This document shows, one piece after another, positions 61,459 to 64,000 of a stretch of DNA of 64,000 nucleotides. The stretch covers positions 1,860,001-1,924,000 of the forward strand of contig NZ_CP081903.1 of assembly GCF_020091405.1 (NCBI RefSeq), read 5' to 3'. This DNA comes from Bacteroides cellulosilyticus. GTDB taxonomy: Bacteria; Bacteroidota; Bacteroidia; Bacteroidales; Bacteroidaceae. The notes under the pieces were generated by a model. It had not been told where the DNA came from and searched no databases. It saw only the letters and a list, made by a program, of their open reading frames with translations. Within the stretch, counting starts at the first letter, position 1, and the number at the start of each line of letters is the position of its first letter. Position numbers and translations under genes: made by a program.

Positions 61459-63027
61459 ATGAGATACAAAGTGTTATTACTGGTCTTTACAGTAGTATGT
61501 GCTTCGTGTGCACAGCGTGCGGACATAAATTACAGAATTGTTACCGAACAACCCTTGCAGGTGATGGAACATTTCGGTGCTTCGGATGCCTGGAGTATGC
61601 ATGTTTTGGGAAAATGGCCCGAAGAGAAACAAAAACAGATAGCCGACTGGTTGTTCAGTACTGAAAACGACGCGAACGGGAAGCCCAAAGGTATCGGTCT
61701 TTCCCTGTGGCGGTTCAATCTGGGTGCAGGGAGCACGGAGCAGGGCGACGCCAGCCAGATTGGTTCTCCCTGGATGCGTACCGAATGTTTCTTGCAGCCG
61801 GACGGGAGTTATAACTGGGATAAACAGGAAGGTCAACGCAACTTCCTTCGGTTGGCGAAGGAACGCGGAGTCAGTAAATTCCTCGCTTTTCTGAATTCCC
61901 CTCCCGTTTATTTCACTCAAAACGGACTTGCCACTAATACCGGACGCGATGGTACACTCAATCTGAAGAATGAACACTATGAAGACTTTGCCCGTTTCCT
62001 GGCAAACGTGATAAAGGGAGTTGAAAAGAAAGATGGCATCAAGTTCGATTATCTTTCTCCCTTCAATGAACCGGATGGACACTGGAACTGGATCGGTCCC
62101 AAGCAGGAAGGCACTCCGGCTACAAAGAAAGAGATAGCCCGGGCCGTACGCCTTATCAGTAAAGAGTTTGTAAAGGAAGGTATTCATACGGGAATCACCA
62201 TTTGTGAAGCATCAGATTACCGCTGCATGTTCGCTACCCATATGACCGACCATGAACGCGGATATGAGATACAATCTTTCTTCTGCCCTGATAGCGTGGA
62301 TACTTATCTGGGCAATACCCCGAATGTGCTCCCTCTTATTTCAGGACATAGCTACTGGACTACTACCCCACTGAACATGCTGCGTGATTATCGCCTCCGG
62401 TTGCGGAATACGTTGGATACATACGGTGTGGACTTCTGGCAGTCCGAAACCTGTATCATGGGTAATGACGAGGAAATCGGTGGCGGACATGGATTTGACC
62501 GAACCATGAAGACCGCACTTTATGTGGCGCGTATCATTCACCACGACATCGTTTATGCAGGTGCTCGTAGTTGGCAATGGTGGCGTGCCATTGGCGGTGA
62601 TTACAAAGACGGACTGATCCGTGAGTATACAGACTCCGATTTACAAGACGGCAGGGTGGAAGACTCCAAGCTGATGTGGATATTGGGGAACTACAGCCGC
62701 TTCATACGTCCGGGCGCTGTACGTATGTCTGTTGAAACTACTGATAAAGAAGGAAAAGCTATCCGGGATGGCGATACCGATCAGCAGGGATTAATGTGTT
62801 CTGCCTATCGGAATGCCAACGGGCAATGGGCAATGGTGGTCATCAACTATGCCGACCGGGAACAGGAATTCACTGTCGATGTAAACGATCCGAAGGTGCA
62901 GTCATGGCAAGGTTATCGTACGTCGGATGTAGCCGGAGAAGACCTTTTGCCTGTTGGAAAGCTGAAGAATAAAAAGGTAGCGGTGATCCCCGCCCGTTCG
63001 GTAACAACATTTGTTTCCGGAAACTGA
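61459..63027 (+). CDS. GH30 glycoside hydrolase, probable endo-beta-1,6-galactanase type
   Basis: 522 residues. Lipoprotein signal (VVCASCAQRA). GH30 TIM-barrel: FGASDAWSMHVLG and GIGLSLWRFNLGAGSTEQGD; acid/base Glu204 in SPFNEPDGHW; nucleophile Glu330 in WQSETCIMG. The C-terminal beta-domain ends NKKVAVIPARSVTTFV. GH30 enzymes include beta-xylosidases, glucocerebrosidases and beta-1,6-galactanases; the latter fits the GH2/GH51 neighbours, but specificity is inferred, not read. Confidence 0.85.
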   Translation: MRYKVLLLVFTVVCASCAQRADINYRIVTEQPLQVMEHFGASDAWSMHVLGKWPEEKQKQIADWLFSTENDANGKPKGIGLSLWRFNLGAGSTEQGDASQIGSPWMRTECFLQPDGSYNWDKQEGQRNFLRLAKERGVSKFLAFLNSPPVYFTQNGLATNTGRDGTLNLKNEHYEDFARFLANVIKGVEKKDGIKFDYLSPFNEPDGHWNWIGPKQEGTPATKKEIARAVRLISKEFVKEGIHTGITICEASDYRCMFATHMTDHERGYEIQSFFCPDSVDTYLGNTPNVLPLISGHSYWTTTPLNMLRDYRLRLRNTLDTYGVDFWQSETCIMGNDEEIGGGHGFDRTMKTALYVARIIHHDIVYAGARSWQWWRAIGGDYKDGLIREYTDSDLQDGRVEDSKLMWILGNYSRFIRPGAVRMSVETTDKEGKAIRDGDTDQQGLMCSAYRNANGQWAMVVINYADREQEFTVDVNDPKVQSWQGYRTSDVAGEDLLPVGKLKNKKVAVIPARSVTTFVSGN

Positions 63028-63140
63028 TGCATAATAAAACTTTAGTTATCAGTTCCGAAATTAGCTGAGAATTGCGATTATGAATTGAAATGTCCACCTA
63101 TTTGATGTTTTTATATACCCTGTTCTTGGAAGATATAGTT

Positions 63141-63149
63141 TATTTTTGC
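63141..63149 (+). promoter_or_regulatory. -7 box for the GH51 gene
   Basis: TATTTTTGC, an exact consensus match 44 bp before the start codon. The GH51 gene may thus have a separate promoter. Confidence 0.5.
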
Positions 63150-63192
63150 ATGTGGAACATTATATATCTAATACCGATAAATAAACAGGCTT

Positions 63193-64000
63193 ATGAAAAA
63201 GATTTTTTTACCCTTCGCCGCGGTTGCTCTTTTGTTGAGTTCCTGCAAGGACGCTACGCCGAAGGAAGAACTTGTAATCAACCTACAAGAGAAAGGTGCT
63301 GAAGTTGCGCCATCCATGTATGGTATCTTCTTCGAAGAGATTAACCATGCGGGCGACGGTGGCTTGTATGCCGAACTGGTGAAGAACCGTAGTTTCGAGG
63401 AACTGGAAATGCCCGAAGGTTACTATGCCGAGGGTGATGTGCTGCATCCGAAGAAAGTGTGTAACCACATTTCGGGTGAAGTGAGAGAAGGAAGTTTCCG
63501 CTGGACTACCGAACCGGTGCCAGGCTGGACTCTGAACACAAAGGATGCTGCGGAAATGAAACTGACCAAGGAACAACCCAAGTTCTCCACGGCTCCGAAC
63601 AATCTGAAGGTAACCATTAAAAATGCTTCAACTCCTGTTCGCCTGGTAAACGAAGGATACTGGGGGATGAATCTGGTGAAAGACAACTCTTATCAGTTGC
63701 GTACCATTATCCGCCCTGCTTCCGATTACAAGGGAAAAGTGACTGCCCTGTTACTGTCCGAGCAAGGTGAAGTGCTGGCTTCCGCTCCTGTTGATATAAC
63801 TGCTGCCGGACAATGGAACGACCTGAACCTGGCAATGCAACCTACGGCAACTTCTGCCAAAGGAAAGCTTGCTTTGGAATTTGACGCTCCGGGTACAGTC
63901 TATGTAGATTATGTTTCCCTCTTCCCCGAAAAAACTTTCCGCGACCGTCCGAATGGACTGCGGAAAGATGTAGCTGAAATCTTGGAAGGATTGCACCCCG
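63193..64000 (+). CDS. GH51 alpha-L-arabinofuranosidase (partial, 3' end outside window)
   Basis: About 269 codons from the ATG at 63193 to the right edge, open throughout. Lipoprotein signal (LLLSSCKDA) then the GH51 start APSMYGIFFEEINHAGDGGL YAELVKNRSFEE, followed by a CBM4_9-like domain (about 80-235) and the next barrel segment (PNGLRKDVAEILEGLHP). The catalytic glutamates lie beyond the window. It removes terminal arabinofuranose from arabinan or arabinogalactan side chains, consistent with the PUL. Confidence 0.9.
   Translation, partial: MKKIFLPFAAVALLLSSCKDATPKEELVINLQEKGAEVAPSMYGIFFEEINHAGDGGLYAELVKNRSFEELEMPEGYYAEGDVLHPKKVCNHISGEVREGSFRWTTEPVPGWTLNTKDAAEMKLTKEQPKFSTAPNNLKVTIKNASTPVRLVNEGYWGMNLVKDNSYQLRTIIRPASDYKGKVTALLLSEQGEVLASAPVDITAAGQWNDLNLAMQPTATSAKGKLALEFDAPGTVYVDYVSLFPEKTFRDRPNGLRKDVAEILEGLHP

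Noticed and set aside
1..64000. tRNA, rRNA, insertion sequence or prophage in the window
   Set aside because: No cloverleaf, ribosomal motif, transposase or integrase was seen in the intergenic DNA or the reading frames.

Overview
The window is chromosomal DNA of a gut Bacteroides. Evidence: a SusC/SusD polysaccharide-utilisation locus (PUL) run by a hybrid two-component system, HU-HIG and DUF2723 proteins, BspA-type leucine-rich repeats, and many promoters with the Bacteroidales -7 box TAnnTTTGY instead of sigma70 boxes. The species cannot be fixed from sequence alone. No rRNA, tRNA, CRISPR array, insertion sequence or prophage was seen.

Layout. 1-14.1 kb is housekeeping, mostly on the minus strand: a DUF2723 membrane protein (cut by the window edge), zinc/manganese uptake (znuC, znuA), mnmD, two membrane proteins, purD, a dipeptidyl-peptidase IV, a deleted ORF6N pseudogene, an RlmL-type methyltransferase, and the divergent cysteine pair cysE/cysK. 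14.4-24.4 kb holds an LruC-type lipoprotein, a flavin/PNPOx protein with a YczE/YitT-like membrane protein opposite an AraC regulator, RNase R, and a tightly overlapping CDF transporter - NAD-epimerase - PAP2 operon. 24.8-38.8 kb is a minus-strand cell-surface locus: a 2,287-residue BspA-like protein, an 11-module FN3-like lipoprotein, a PEGA/barrel protein and an LPP20-like protein. 38.9-45 kb has a frameshifted small lipoprotein, an HU-HIG protein, dusB, DUF2059, a U32 (TrhP-like) protein, a thioesterase and dprA.

45.0-64 kb is a plus-strand PUL: HTCS sensor-regulator, a multidomain GH-A-like enzyme, GH2, SusC, SusD, a two-domain surface glycan-binding lipoprotein, GH30, and the start of a GH51 arabinofuranosidase. 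The enzyme set suggests an arabinose- and galactose-containing glycan such as type II arabinogalactan (inference). Two of its promoters share a 21-bp direct repeat about 120 bp before the start codon, a good candidate HTCS operator.

The most unusual signal is small-scale. Eight long palindromic elements lie in the first 44 kb. Two are inside coding sequence in frame (znuC, mnmD), and several with unrelated arms share the word GGCTGCGC beside the loop. Separately, four short tandem arrays with an exact 22-nt period but different sequences each start just after a stop codon. I do not recognise a described function for either class.
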